From Henricia sp. BOLD:AAB3569 (lineage: Eukaryota; Echinodermata; Asteroidea; Spinulosida; Echinasteridae), in contig JBBELK010000459.1 of assembly GCA_037783545.1 (NCBI GenBank), forward strand, positions 806,001 to 870,000: a stretch of DNA of 64,000 nt, read 5' to 3'. Made by a program: the position numbers and the translations under genes. This document shows positions 13,601 to 22,195 of this stretch, piece by piece. Numbering within the stretch: the first letter of the stretch is position 1; the number at the start of each line of letters is the position of its first letter. Under the pieces are notes generated by a model. It ran no database searches. It saw only the letters and a program-made list of their open reading frames with translations, and was not told where the DNA came from.

Positions 13601-14001
13601 GATCCCTATCGCCAAATTTAGATGTACCTACCATCCCTTATCAGTCAAAGAGCCCTCGAACGGTCCGCAAACATGCCTCGGACCTTCTACCATCACCGTG
13701 GAAATTTGAGGACGCCTCGGATCAAATATGGTTGCCGGTGGACAGCCGACGGACTCAAAGCGTCTCGGACTGCCTTAAGCCGAGTCGACCCTGTAGCATA
13801 TCACCTTGTTTACAACGCCGCACGCCGCCAAGATCACCCCAGCTGAGGCTTGCCAAAGTTCCGATCGCGGCCATGGAAGAGGATTTTGACATGGATTTAC
13901 CGGTCGAGGTTCCCGGTACGAGCCCAACTAGCCCTAAAAAGGAAAACGAGAAATGGCAAGGCGAGTGGAAACTAAAAGATGGTCAGGAAACCTTAGTTTA
14001 A
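1391..14001 (+). CDS. ARHGAP6: ARHGAP6-type Rho GTPase-activating protein, last six coding exons (5' end outside window)
   Basis: Exons 1391-1654, 6016-6166, 7798-7949, 9249-9434, 11337-11434 and 12999-14001 join in frame to 617 codons plus TAA; every intron is GT-AG and all phases match. Residues about 55-250 form a full RhoGAP domain: the arginine finger is R78 in [10 protein letters not shown], followed by [18 protein letters not shown] and NLAILFGPN. RhoGAP domains speed GTP hydrolysis on Rho-family GTPases, so the protein should switch off Rho signalling at the actin cytoskeleton or membrane. The block [10 protein letters not shown] just before the domain, and the order of motifs, fit ARHGAP6 rather than other RhoGAPs. 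Residues 285-617 are a Ser/Pro-rich, probably disordered tail ending in ETLV. ARHGAP36, a relative, lacks the arginine finger (from memory); this protein keeps it, so it should be catalytically active. The upstream N-terminal exons are not in the window. Domain identity is very sure; the orthology call is good but needs a tree. Confidence 0.93.
2184..2583. mobile_element. Foldback MITE, family A, copy 1
   Basis: The outer termini are GGGCAATTCCATAAATTCA and its inverse. Inner arms (about 2225-2325 and 2455-2545) share GAATTACACTTCCATCAAGG, and the centre is another palindrome with AAACCTCGGTTTCGGA. It lies in an ARHGAP6 intron and has no ORF. A related copy is at 45548-45835. Confidence 0.85.
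2584..4267. other. ARHGAP6 intron, no gene seen
   Basis: AT-rich intron sequence with no credible exon. Positions about 3395-3480 show short inverted GTGAATTCACACT / AGTGTGAATTTG motifs, possibly a decayed foldback. Confidence 0.4.
4268..4463. mobile_element. MITE, family B, copy 1 (uninterrupted)
   Basis: Termini read ACTACTCAATAAGTTAGGG at the left and CCCTAACTTA at the right. The interior, including CAAATGACTGTTTTCA and GTGACAAGGTGTGTC, is shared with 47104-48090, where the same element is split by another insertion. About 195 bp, no ORF. Confidence 0.85.
4464..6015. other. ARHGAP6 intron with a tRNA-SINE fragment
   Basis: Mostly A/T-rich sequence. At about 5470-5590 a B-box-like GGTTCAAATCC is followed by a GTGGAATGGGTT stretch and an AATAATAAT tail, a fragment of the tRNA-derived SINE also at 16505-16600 and 37395-37490. 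No exon seen until 6016. Confidence 0.5.
6016..6166 (+). CDS. ARHGAP6: ARHGAP6 exon: RhoGAP domain, second segment
   Basis: The acceptor is a T-run plus GCAG ending at 6015; the donor is A|GTAAGC at 6167. It enters in phase 0 and leaves one base. It encodes LREDFD and the GTPase-contact stretch [18 protein letters not shown], a hallmark of RhoGAP domains. Confidence 0.93.
6300..6870 (+). mobile_element. Pair of tRNA-derived SINE copies with an inverted 100-bp segment
   Basis: Two direct copies (about 6420-6545 and 6735-6870) carry a pol III A-box-like TAGCTCAGTTGG, the spacer CCATGTATGCCAAGG and the B box GGTTCGAATCCC. The segment before each copy (6305-6405 and 6632-6722) is the same sequence in opposite orientations. 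A run of 18 C at 6589-6606 lies between. These are SINEs, not tRNA genes: the spacer and acceptor stem do not fold as a tRNA. Confidence 0.8.
7798..7949 (+). CDS. ARHGAP6: ARHGAP6 exon: RhoGAP domain, third segment
   Basis: The acceptor TTCTGCAG ends at 7797; the donor GAG|GTTAGC is a weaker variant at 7950. It completes the split codon AGG from the previous exon and ends in phase 0. It encodes [20 protein letters not shown], the helical core before the GNKM motif. Confidence 0.92.
8109..8297. mobile_element. Foldback MITE in ARHGAP6 intron
   Basis: Inverted arms AAGGCCCACCGCACACA...TTTGCGATTTACCGG at the left and TAAATCGCAAAGGTGTGC...AGGCTTT at the right. Arms diverge in the middle. No ORF. 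Confidence 0.7.
8298..9248. other. ARHGAP6 intron, no gene seen
   Basis: Low-GC intron. AAAGGGCCTGAAATG near 8510 and GGGACCCTTTAAA near 9070 could be decayed inverted ends, but the arms are too short to call. Confidence 0.35.
9249..9434 (+). CDS. ARHGAP6: ARHGAP6 exon: RhoGAP domain, fourth segment
   Basis: The acceptor CCCCCAG ends at 9248; the donor CAG|GTGGGT is at 9435. The exon has 62 codons and is phase 0 at both ends. It encodes [20 protein letters not shown], with the conserved asparagines of the RhoGAP active site, then an acidic stretch. A mariner-like MITE begins only about 30 bp after the donor. Confidence 0.93.
9466..10111. mobile_element. Long-TIR MITE with TA target duplication, mariner-like
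   Basis: The ends are CAGGGTGTCCCAGAAAAAAC and the inverse of CAGGATGTCCCAGAAAAAAA, each flanked by TA (9464-9465 and 10112-10113). The inverted arms run about 250-300 bp, meeting around an A-run near 9780. TA duplication and GGTGTCCC ends fit Tc1/mariner-type elements. It starts about 30 bp past an ARHGAP6 donor. No transposase ORF. Confidence 0.88.
10114..11336. other. ARHGAP6 intron, no gene seen
   Basis: Positions about 10300-10470 hold repeated ACGAAGTGACACCCAAG motifs in both orientations, probably a decayed foldback; 10560-10830 holds two direct TTAGTMTGATCTAAAAYTACTCTTAAGTT segments. Nothing coding seen. Confidence 0.45.
11337..11434 (+). CDS. ARHGAP6: ARHGAP6 exon: C-terminal flank of the RhoGAP domain
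   Basis: The acceptor CTGAAG ends at 11336; the donor GG|GTAAGA is at 11435. It enters in phase 0 and leaves two bases. It encodes [10 protein letters not shown] and [13 protein letters not shown], matching in style the segment after the RhoGAP domain in vertebrate ARHGAP6 (a family resemblance recalled, not aligned). Confidence 0.9.
11483..11967. repeat. CAACTG/CAGTTG-rich palindromic element, copy 1
   Basis: Bounded by GCCTAGCGTACATCGACATT and its inverse. Inside, AGTTGC/GCAACT and CAACTG/CAGTTG recur dozens of times in both orientations, and an internal AAAGCCTAGAGTACATGCAA marks a partial nested end. A second copy lies at 32129-32595. It sits in the last ARHGAP6 intron. Confidence 0.85.
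12251..12653. mobile_element. Foldback MITE with GGGCTGCGTTCCACATACG ends
   Basis: Left arm GGGCTGCGTTCCACATACGC plus GAACGTTTG; right arm CAAACGTTCGCGCGTATGTG plus GAATGCAGCCC. Inner inverted GAACGTTGG motifs are present. It contains AAGATGGCGG at 12342-12351. It lies 346 bp before the ARHGAP6 terminal exon. Confidence 0.85.
12999..14001 (+). CDS. ARHGAP6: ARHGAP6 terminal exon: Ser/Pro-rich tail with C-terminal PDZ ligand
   Basis: The acceptor TTTCAAG ends at 12998. The first base completes GGA, and 333 further codons run to TAA at 13999-14001. The frame is open another 113 bases upstream, but splice phase and loss of composition bias place the start at 12999. The tail is low in hydrophobics and carries many SP/TP sites (for example [10 protein letters not shown] and [11 protein letters not shown]), suggesting proline-directed phosphorylation. 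KSLSLP near residue 365 resembles a 14-3-3 site. The last four residues, ETLV, fit a class I PDZ ligand. Confidence 0.92.
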
Positions 14002-14540
14002 AAACAAAAAGACCTCGACTAAATTTTCCATTTTGACTCGTCCGACTGAAATAAGAGTCAGATTTTTTTACTGTTGACACTTCTGTGGAAAATGTGTTGA
14101 CGGACGATGAGTTTGAGACTGGCCTAAGCGGCCGACGTAGACGGGAAACGTACGAATGCAGAAAGAATTACACTCATTCAAATTTACGTGCAGTGGCTGC
14201 CACATGCAAATTATTCATTCAGAGTATCGATTTTGGTAGTTTGGTAGATTTCGGAAATCATGGCGGTGTGAAATTTTCCTACCTCCATGCAGAAGCACAG
14301 ATTTATCCTCTGCACACGGGCACCTACTGTGTCATTTTATTCTCAGAACTTTTAAGTAAAGTTCTTCAGTAAACTTATCCATGTATATTCTACAAAGTTT
14401 ACCTTTTAATAGTTTTACGTGCGGGGTAAAGCACAGTTCATACTTAACATGAAAGCGAATGCAAACGCAAATTTGATGTCCCAGAAAAATGTTCGTGCCA
14501 TGAATTCACAGAAATAATTTCAACTTAACTTGAGATGATA
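14002..14540 (+). other. Probable start of ARHGAP6 3' UTR
   Basis: Sequence directly after the stop; no further exon is expected. I found no AATAAA between here and 20709, so the polyadenylation site is unresolved and may use a variant signal. Confidence 0.4.
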
Positions 14541-15140
14541 GAAAATGGCTTTATTATCAAAGATCGAACCCAAGACCTCCGACTCACCGGGCCGATACTC
14601 TACCATCTAAGCTATGAGACACAGTGGTTTACTCCCTCAGTTTTTTTCTCAAGACCTCTGACACACAGGCAGATACTCTACTAGCTGAGCTATAAGGCAC
14701 AGTGCAGGTATACTCCCTCAGGTTTTCCCCAAGAACTCTGACACAGGAGTTTACTCCCTCAGTTTTTTTCTCAAGAACTCTCTGAGCTATGAGACCCATC
14801 TGAGCTATGAGACACAGTTTTTTCCTTGAGACCTCTGACTCACCGGCCAGATGCTCTATCAGCTGAGCTATAAGGCACAGTGATATACTCCCTCAGGTTT
14901 TCCCCAAAGACCTCTTACACTCCGGTCAGATGCTCTACCATCTGAGCTACAAGGCACAGTGGTATACTCCTTCATGTTTTCCTCAAGACCTCCGACTCAC
15001 CGGCCAGATGCTCTATCAGCTGAGCTATAAGGCACAGTGATATACTTGACCTCTGACACACAGGCAGTGCCTTATAGCTATAAGGCACAGTGGTATACTC
15101 CCTCTGACACACCGGGCAGATGCTCTATACAGGCACAAGT
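14540..15140 (-). repeat. Tandem array of tRNA-like half units (reverse orientation)
   Basis: Read on the - strand, units of CTTATAGCTCAGCTGGTAGA followed by GCATCTGCC and GAGGTCTTGGGG repeat about every 75-110 bp. The TAGCTCAGCTGGTAGA block is an A box and D-arm. Only the unit at 14557-14620 keeps a B box (GGGTTCGATCT on the - strand). The same family in + orientation is at 34385-35300. Confidence 0.8.
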
Positions 15141-15969
15141 TTTTCTCTCATCCCAAGTGTTTCATTTCAGTGAAATGTTTCACGTCAGATTTGTGTTTGC
15201 TGTCGCGTGACATTTGAACTGTCCTTTAGGCTTCTTGACGTCACTTTAGCACCACATTTAGCTCTGTCGTAACGTCTTTGTTCTTCTGTGACTTTGTAAA
15301 TGTAACAATTCAGGGTCCTTGCAGCTAAATGCAGACGCGAACCCAACACACTTTCAGCAGTGTTGTGTGTGTGTACAGTATTTATTACGAAGTTAACGCT
15401 CTATTTATGCACCATAGATGTAAAGAAGATGCTTGTATTTCCCAAGTATCTTCTCTGTCTGATTTCAATGAAGTTCCTGTTTCTGAGCTGAGGGATCCAA
15501 AACAAAGTCGAACCACGGACCTCTCTAAGGCTGCAGGGATGCCAGTGGCTCTTACCTTCAGGGCCGGAAAAAAATCCACTATCATAACTGCATACCTATG
15601 TGTGCACATGGACTCGCCAGCACAGTATACTGTACAGTATGTACATTGACAGTATGAGTGCAATGCAATGGTATGATCTAACCACTGCTGTATGGATACA
15701 GCGCTCTCTATGTACTTCTGATCAATATAGTCTGATTTCGTGGTATTTCGATATGCATGTGTACAAATCATGTACATACATGACATAGGGCATATCAGGA
15801 CATCGTTGATCAGTAAGTGAGACAATTTTCCAGCCATTTGCTTTTTCGGCCTGGAAAAAAAGGCTTTTCCGAATTTCTTTTTTCAAAATAAGAAAAATCT
15901 GGCATCCCTAAAAGCTAAAAATTTCCCAGCCTCCGAGCTGCTAAATTATTCATCCTACTGTGCCAGGGT

Positions 15970-16082
15970 TTGATCTGGGGCCAATTTCGGTCCCGAGAGC
16001 GTTTACACTCGGTTTGTGATCCGGAGCGGATTCCGAGCTTGGTGTTTGATCCCAAGCTCGAGATCAAGTGTAAACAGGCCTC
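15970..16082. mobile_element. Short foldback, GTTTACACTTGATC family, copy 1
   Basis: GCGTTTACACTCGG..., inner inverted CCGAGCTTGG / CCAAGCTCG and an end GATCAAGTGTAAAC. Further copies at 49303-49370 and 52594-52685. Confidence 0.7.
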
Positions 16083-16340
16083 TAATTAATGGACACGAAG
16101 AAATAATAATTACTTTGTACAATTTGTGCCCACATTTGTAAATTCCTTGTTTATCGACTTGTAATGTGACTTTTTGAAGTAAAATATCAAATGTTAATGG
16201 TTAATGATCCCCCAAAAGGAATCGGGTTTTTGAGTTAGGTTCTTCAGCACGGCCATGAAGTGCGAGAGAACGGGGAAAAAATGCTTAGTTTTAGAGGTGG
16301 GAGGAAACCCCATACGTTAACGTGAGGGAAACCCCACACA

Positions 16341-16481
16341 TTAAAAGCACAGGCTCGTCAGCAATGCGCGTGCGCCAAATTCGTGCCACGAAATACACAG
16401 CTCCATGCCTTTGCTAAGGAGCTGCGTATTTCGTGGCATGAATTTGGCGTGCGTGCATTGCTGACGAGCCTGTGCCTTTAA
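16341..16481. mobile_element. TTAA hairpin MITE, copy 1 (piggyBac-style target)
   Basis: TTAA flanks at both ends enclose AGCACAGGCTCGTCAGCAAT and its inverse; the loop side is GCTCCATGCC / GGAGC. Almost the whole element is one hairpin. Same family at 19331-19463 and 43980-44120. Confidence 0.88.
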
Positions 16482-16504
16482 CGTGAGAGACAACCCACGG
16501 AATC

Positions 16505-16600
16505 AAAAACCAATCCACATACTGACCCGGACAGGAATCTAACCAGGGCCACAGAGGTAGAAGGCGAGGAAAGAACCACTACGCCAACCTGATTCTGAGG
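16505..16600 (-). mobile_element. tRNA-derived SINE fragment (GGTTGGCGTAGTGGTT family)
   Basis: On the - strand: GGTTGGCGTAGTGGTTCTTT (A box), then CCTGGTTAGATTCCTG (B-box region) and a GTATGTGGATTGG tail. Same family on the + strand at 37395-37490. Confidence 0.72.
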
Positions 16601-16639
16601 AAATCACTTCGTTGAACAAAAATTACTTAATCATGGTTA

Positions 16640-16900
16640 GTTAATGAAGTGCGCCTTCACATCTCACTAAATGAAGATCGTACGAAAAGCGGTACTGTTC
16701 ACATTATACATCCGCTAACGAAGATCGGATGAAGCTGGCGATGCCCGCCTCTCGGTACGTGTCAAATAATCGCTTCATCGAATGAATTGACCGTTCACAT
16801 TACATTTTTGCTTCGTCGAATGAAGCTATTTGTTTCATCGAATGAAGAGGCGTGCGTTCACATCAGGAAATCTCTTCAAACGAAGCGATTTTCACAATTA
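16640..16900. repeat. CGAATGAAGC-type repeat cluster with inverted motifs
   Basis: Repeated TTCATCGAATGAAG, GCTTCGTCGAATGAAGC and TTCACAT motifs in both orientations. A decayed relative is at 42225-42330. No ORF. Confidence 0.65.
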
Positions 16901-17800
16901 ACGGCAGTGTTACACTGTTTCACTTGCATATAACATTTTTGCACAGAAACATCGTGCAATAGTATCTGCATGTTTACATGGTTTAAAACAAAATTCTAAT
17001 TACATGTACGCACTGACAGTGACTGGCTATTATTGTCCATGACACTGACATTACGACATATACATGAAAATGAAATATTTTGCGCTGCATATTTGCTTGT
17101 ATATATGGGTAATTAAACACCAGTCAAGTTGATAACATGATTACAGTTTTGTTTGTATATTATATTTGTATAAATTATTACATATTATATAAAAAATAGA
17201 AATATATGTATATCTTAAGAAAAGAGAACAGTGAGTTCTATTGTCTGTTTTGTGAACACGGCAATTGTTAAAATTGATAATGTCACTGTGTGTATAGTTG
17301 TATAGAAATTTAGACACAATCGGTGATCCGATTTTTGTTTCGTCTTAAAGTAGTATTTGTTGGGACTTGTTCAATGTTTCAATAGATGTAAATCATACAG
17401 CTTTTTTGGTCTTGAATTATTATGACATCTGATGAACTCGATTGGGAGAGGAAACTCTGGCAAGTGTTTTTTTAAAACTGAAATTGCACATTTTCTGTTT
17501 TACTTGTAATTTTTTTAAATAGAGTACTACAGTGAAAATGTCGCCCTTTGTGTGTTGCCAAGGTTACTGGGTCTCTACACTAAAACCAGTGAACTGTTTC
17601 CCCTGCGCTTCAGCAATGGATGCTTCAGATTACCAGTGTATGTATAGATCCAGTTTATACCCTGGAAATACGACAGCACTTAAGGGTCAGTAGATTAATT
17701 CTACTGTGTTTTTGCCCCACTGACCTATACAATGGACTAAGTAACCAATTCCCTGAATGAAGCAGTCATCCGCCATCTTACTACACTCGAAACAATAGGT
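16901..17800. other. AT-rich sequence, no gene seen
   Basis: A very A/T-rich stretch (17090-17220) and no exon-like segment. It could belong to the ARHGAP6 3' UTR or be intergenic. Confidence 0.35.
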
Positions 17801-18690
17801 GAGGTCACAATTCTGTGTGTGTTACATGTCAGTGTTAACAGATCTGTTATCGTAATCGGAATTGTGACCTCAGAACAAACGCCGTGTTAACAGGACGTGT
17901 TAGTGTCAGTTTTGAAAGTCGTGCGCAGAACCGCAAATTGCAGTATGTGAGTGAGGTCGCAATTCTCCGTGTTAGTGTAACGGATCTGGGGCCAATTTCA
18001 TGGCGCTGCTAAGCACAAAAATTTGCTTAGCACAGGATTTGTTTGCTTTATAAAATGGATTGCAAGCCAAAATTATAAGCCAATTTGTTGACTAAGCGTC
18101 TTGGGAAATGTCAAAGCGGTAGGGTTCTGCACAACTTTCAACACTAACACTAATATAGAATTGTGACCTCCGGTCCGTATTACACGAGCTTAACCACTAA
18201 GTGATTGAAATTTGCAGAATCTTCACGGAGCCAAATAATGTCTCAATTGTGGGTAGAATGCAAGACCAAACACATAGTTGTGCTGAAAACTAAACCTCAA
18301 TTTATTGAGAATCACGAAAGTTGTAAAATAATCAAAATTAACACCACCCACTTCGTTCAGATTAACTTAACAGATCTGTTACACTAACACGATCTGTAAC
18401 AGGAGCTGTTGAACTAACACGAAATGTAACACTAACACGTCCTAAACACCATGTTAACATCGAGTTAACACTGTTTGTTCTGAGGTCACAATTCTGATTA
18501 AGTTAACAGAATTGTGACTTCGCCCTGCATGTACAGTGCAGAGAATTCACATGGTGTTAACACCGTGTCAACAAATCTGTTAACACGGTGTTAACCTGAA
18601 CATTAAATGAAAGGGCCAAGATTAATGCCGTGTTAACAGATCTGTTAAACTAACACTAACACGCACAGAATTGAGACCTCGCCCAATGCC
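17800..18690. repeat. GTTAACA / GAGGTCACAATTCTG repeat cluster
   Basis: GAGGTCACAATTCTG-type blocks occur in both orientations around runs of GTTAACAGATCTGTTAACAC and CTAACACG. It looks like several foldbacks of one family collapsed together. At 17992-18090 it is interrupted by a partial GGGGCCAATTTCATGGCGCT MITE. Confidence 0.75.
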
Positions 18691-18869
18691 TTGCCAAGAC
18701 CGGTTATGCTACTTTGTCTAGAGTACATGTGTTATGTGGAATGTATGTGATCATATGGCCAGAGAGCAGTCTAGGCAAAGCATTGTTTCAATAATCTTGC
18801 ATAGTCACTTTCCATTATATAGATGTCGGTGGTTTGTCCATATGCAGCACGATATGTGACAGAGCTTAC

Positions 18870-19090
18870 CCACCGCCCCTCCCCCTTTCCATTATTCCGA
18901 CATTGTGTCCCAAACATCCAAGGGATTTTAAAGGAATTCCTTTAAGGTTTTGGGGGGAGGGGGTTGATGCGTTAACAAAAGGAAAGAGTGTTGAGGTATA
19001 TAGGGGTGTTAGAGGAGTCTCTTTGTCACATATTGTGCTCGGTTTATTGAAATCAGTTTCAACTGTTAAACAAATTATGTAGAAAGCTCC
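18870..19090. repeat. Dispersed repeat, inverted partner at 21510-21745
   Basis: CATTGTGTCCCAAACATCCA plus AGG and adjoining TTCCTTTAAGGTTTTGGGG appear as the inverse at 21610-21680. The pair is diverged and non-coding. Confidence 0.65.
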
Positions 19091-19210
19091 CCCGGTATGT
19101 ACGCAGTACTAGAAATCTGCTTTGTACAAGTTATGTGAGTAATTGTCCCAAGGACTTGACTTAGTTGATGTTTTAATTTCATACATGTCGTTTAATTGGA
19201 CAAACTATTA

Positions 19211-19323
19211 TAAGGGCGTGTTTGTTTCGGACGAATCCGCCCAGATGGTTCAGCGCTATGCATAGTTGGATCTAGCTGAACCATCTGCGCAGATGCGGAT
19301 TCGCCGAAACAAACACACCCTTA
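19211..19323. mobile_element. 113-bp hairpin MITE
   Basis: AAGGGCGTGTTTGTTTCGG at the left, CCGAAACAAACACACCCTT at the right, with inner inverted AGATGGTTCAGC. Only eight bases separate this element from the TTAA hairpin at 19331. Confidence 0.85.
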
Positions 19324-19330
19324 AACCAGT

Positions 19331-19463
19331 TTAAAGGCTCGTCAGCAATGCGCGCCCGCCAAATTCGTGCTCGAAACACGCAGCTCCATGCCTTTGCTAT
19401 GGAGCTGCGTATTGCGTGGCACACATTTGGCGGGCGCGCATTGATGACGAGCCTGTGCCTTTA
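19331..19463. mobile_element. TTAA hairpin MITE, copy 2
   Basis: TTAAAGGCTCGTCAGCAATG at the left, having lost CACAGG, and ATTGATGACGAGCCTGTGCC plus TTTAA at the right. The hairpin centre is GCTCCATGCCTTTGCTATGG plus AGC. Confidence 0.86.
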
Positions 19464-19474
19464 ATTATAAGGAG

Positions 19475-20080
19475 TGACTGGCACCTCAAATTCTTGACTT
19501 TAAAATTGAGATGCAGTTTAAAAAGTCCACATACTATGCTGTTGTTGCTAAGTGGTGCACACCATTGCCTTACAACTAACAGTCTGGTGGCTTTATGCCA
19601 TTCTCCCCTACGGTGAACACGGTGTTGATTCTGTACTTTACAGCTGCCGTGTGCACCCGGTCACATTACATAGCAACAAAAACTAGCATCTGGATACATT
19701 TTCTTATCCTTGAAAGTTCAGTTTGTTTTATTTCTAACGTCCATGCATGTCCTCTGGTACCTTATTTAAAAATACTCGGAATCGTTCATTCTCTGCAAAA
19801 GGAGACACCACTTGCTTTTTTTTTTTGCTTTTCGAATTTAGATTTTTTAAATTTACATGTAAACAGACAGGTACTGTTTATTTTGTTTTTATAAATGGCT
19901 GTATCTGAAGCAGTGTGTTAAAGTAAAGAAAGTCGCATACTATACTGTTATGTGGTGCACCCCCTTGTCTAGCAACCAACAGTCTGCCTGCTTTATGGCG
20001 TTCTCTCCTCCAGTGAACAAGGTATTAATTCTGTAGTTCACACCTGCCGCGTGCACCACATAGCAACAGATTTAGTCTGG
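19475..20080 (+). repeat. Two direct copies of a dispersed repeat (GTGGTGCAC family)
   Basis: Copies near 19505-19625 and 19920-20060 share GTGGTGCAC, ACAACTAACAGTCTG or CAACCAACAGTCTG, then GCTTTATGCCATTCT / GCTTTATGGCGTTCT. A third copy at 59040-59660 is split by another element. Confidence 0.75.
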
Positions 20081-20794
20081 TCAAGTGGGTACAAAGTGTG
20101 CAAAGGAAGTACGTTGGTACACTAGACGCTATCCATGCAAAAATAAGCAAAAGGCTAAATTGGTGTGCACCGACACGCTAAAAAAATCTGTTACAATAAC
20201 GCTGTTAAAGTTGATTGTGGTTTTTTCTAGGGATTGGAATTTACGGTTAATTTAGAAACCAGTTTGCAATTCTTTCAACTGTCAGTTAACCGTTTAATAA
20301 TCATTGAACCTTTATATAGTCAACATTTCAGTTTCATGAAGTTATTACAAATAATTACCCTCTGAAAACTAGGCTATTGTAAATTCTTTAAGATTTCAAA
20401 ATGTTTGGCAAAACCGGTTTCCAATTTTTTCGTTAAACGGTTAACCAGTTTAACCTTAGTAATTTCACACAAGAGTAACTCCATGTCACATTTTCTCAAG
20501 GCGTCGCATGCCAAATTTACCTGCGACGCATGTAAAATTTACATGAACATTTTGGTGTGAATCCACCCTTATCCTAGGCACGCCATCTGAAGGTAGAAAT
20601 GCTCTCTGGGTTTTATCAGATGTTTGACAATTCAATGCTTGTCATGTTCCATGAGGATGAATATTTTAGATGCTCCGCTGTTTGTAATAACTGAACGGTA
20701 AATGACCGAATAAAACGCTGTATGGAATTCACCAGTACTGTTACAGGCTTCTTTTGTTTTGTTATTCACCTTTTTTTTATACAATGTTTTTTAA
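20081..20794. other. No gene seen; possible polyadenylation signal
   Basis: Contains AATAAA at 20709-20714, the first after the ARHGAP6 stop. AACCGGTTTCC/AACCAGTTTGC motifs and a TTTCTCAAGGCGTCGCATG fragment (relative at 42840 and 63245) are present. Confidence 0.35.
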
Positions 20795-21117
20795 AAAGCG
20801 CTCCAGTATAGCGCTTCAACCCCAGGGCTTTTTGTAGAACTGAAGCGCAACGGTAACCTAGCGCTTTTTGTAGAAGCGCTACGATATAGTGCTTCAACCC
20901 TAGCGCTTTTTGTAGAAGCACTACGGTAACTCTAGCGCTTTTTGTAGAAGCACTACGGTAACCTAGCGCTTTTTGTAGAAGTGCTACGGTATAGTGCTTC
21001 AACCCCAGCGTTTTTTGTAGAAGCGCTACGGTAACCCTAGCACTTTTTGTAGAAGCGCTACGGTATAGTGCTTCAACCCTAGCGATTTTTGTAGAAGCGC
21101 TACGGTAACCCTAGCCA
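20795..21117. repeat. Minisatellite, unit about 32-34 bp with AGCGCT
   Basis: About nine units of TAGCGCTTTTTGTAGAAGCG plus CTACGGTAACC or CTACGGTATAGTGCTTCAACC. The alternation of two unit endings gives a higher-order period. Confidence 0.9.
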
Positions 21118-21509
21118 GTTGGGTGAGTCGAGCGCCACCATGCGACGAGGACTGGACGAACAGAGCAGCTGTGAGGCCTTTGCTGACTCATCCTCTTGCA
21201 ACATCCTTTAACGCACTCCTGCGTACAGTCTCTTCGCTAGTGAAAATTCCCTGAGATCTCAGGATGTTCCATACTATGCCGGTCTAGTTACAGACTTGAC
21301 ATCAAGTCTAAGTTGCTGGGGGCGAAAAGCGATTGTTAAAGGAACACACCTTCTTTGTTGGGCTATTTTGGGCTCGAAATAGACCCATACATTATTCTAA
21401 AGCGCTTTCGAGAGTAAATCAGATATATCCTGAAAAGACGCCGTTAAATTTGGCCGTTTTTGAGCACTTTTGAAAAATTCAAGGTCACGTGACCTTTTTG
21501 AACCAAATT

Positions 21510-21745
21510 CTGAGTTAGTTGTATTTCCAGCCGTATAAAAGTTTGTTACTGCACAACTGCACCAAATTCAACTCTGATTTTCCCCCAATATTTATAAGTA
21601 ATTCACAAAAGAGAGACACACCAACTCCCCTAAAAACTGAAAGGAATTCCTTGGATGTTTGAGACACAATGGGGGAACAATGGTAGGGGGCATACCCTCT
21701 GCCACATCGCGCTCCATATACATTCCTAAGATGTTTAAATAACAA
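21510..21745. repeat. Dispersed repeat, inverted partner at 18870-19090
   Basis: Carries CCTTGGATGTTTGAGACACA plus ATGGGGGAACAATGG, the inverse of the 18.9-kb copy. An open frame across it on the - strand is not conserved in the other copy. Confidence 0.65.
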
Positions 21746-21799
21746 TAGGAACAGGTGTACTCTCAGATGCTATGTGGGCGTCTGCTTGGGCGATTCCAC

Positions 21800-22190
21800 G
21801 CTGGAGTCGAGTACAATCGATTCCACTTTAAGAATCTGAGTCACTATTCCAAATTTTCAGGAATCGATTCCTTTTATCTAGATTCGATCCCCAGTGATAG
21901 GTTGCCGAATGCCGATTCTTATAAAAATTCCGGAACCAAAATACACGGGTTTTGCCGTCTTCCTTTTGCAAGGGTCTTTGCTGCACGCTGCACACCGACT
22001 CTATCGAGTTACCGAGTTTCCGGTGTGCAGCAAAGACTCTTGCGAAAGGAAGATGGGGTTCTGATATCATATCATGCATAGAGCATGTTCCTTGCTCTGT
22101 GTATCATGAATGTTCAGTACCGCTCAGTGCCACTTATGGAATCGATTCCGGGTAGCTAGAATTGCGATCGATTTGTTTCGGAATCGATTC
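21800..22190. repeat. GAATCGATTCC palindrome-rich stretch upstream of the candidate gene
   Basis: GGAATCGATTCC-type palindromes recur at about 21810, 21862, 22138 and 22180. Positions about 21955-22055 form an inverted pair around CTGCACACC...GGTGTGCAG with TCTTCCTTTTGCAAGGGTCT. It directly precedes the ATG at 22196. Confidence 0.7.
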
Positions 22191-22195
22191 CAAAA

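Noticed and set aside
15385..15837. Open frame of 150 codons on the - strand
   Set aside because: No recognisable motif, mixed composition, and no flanking splice or start context; likely chance.
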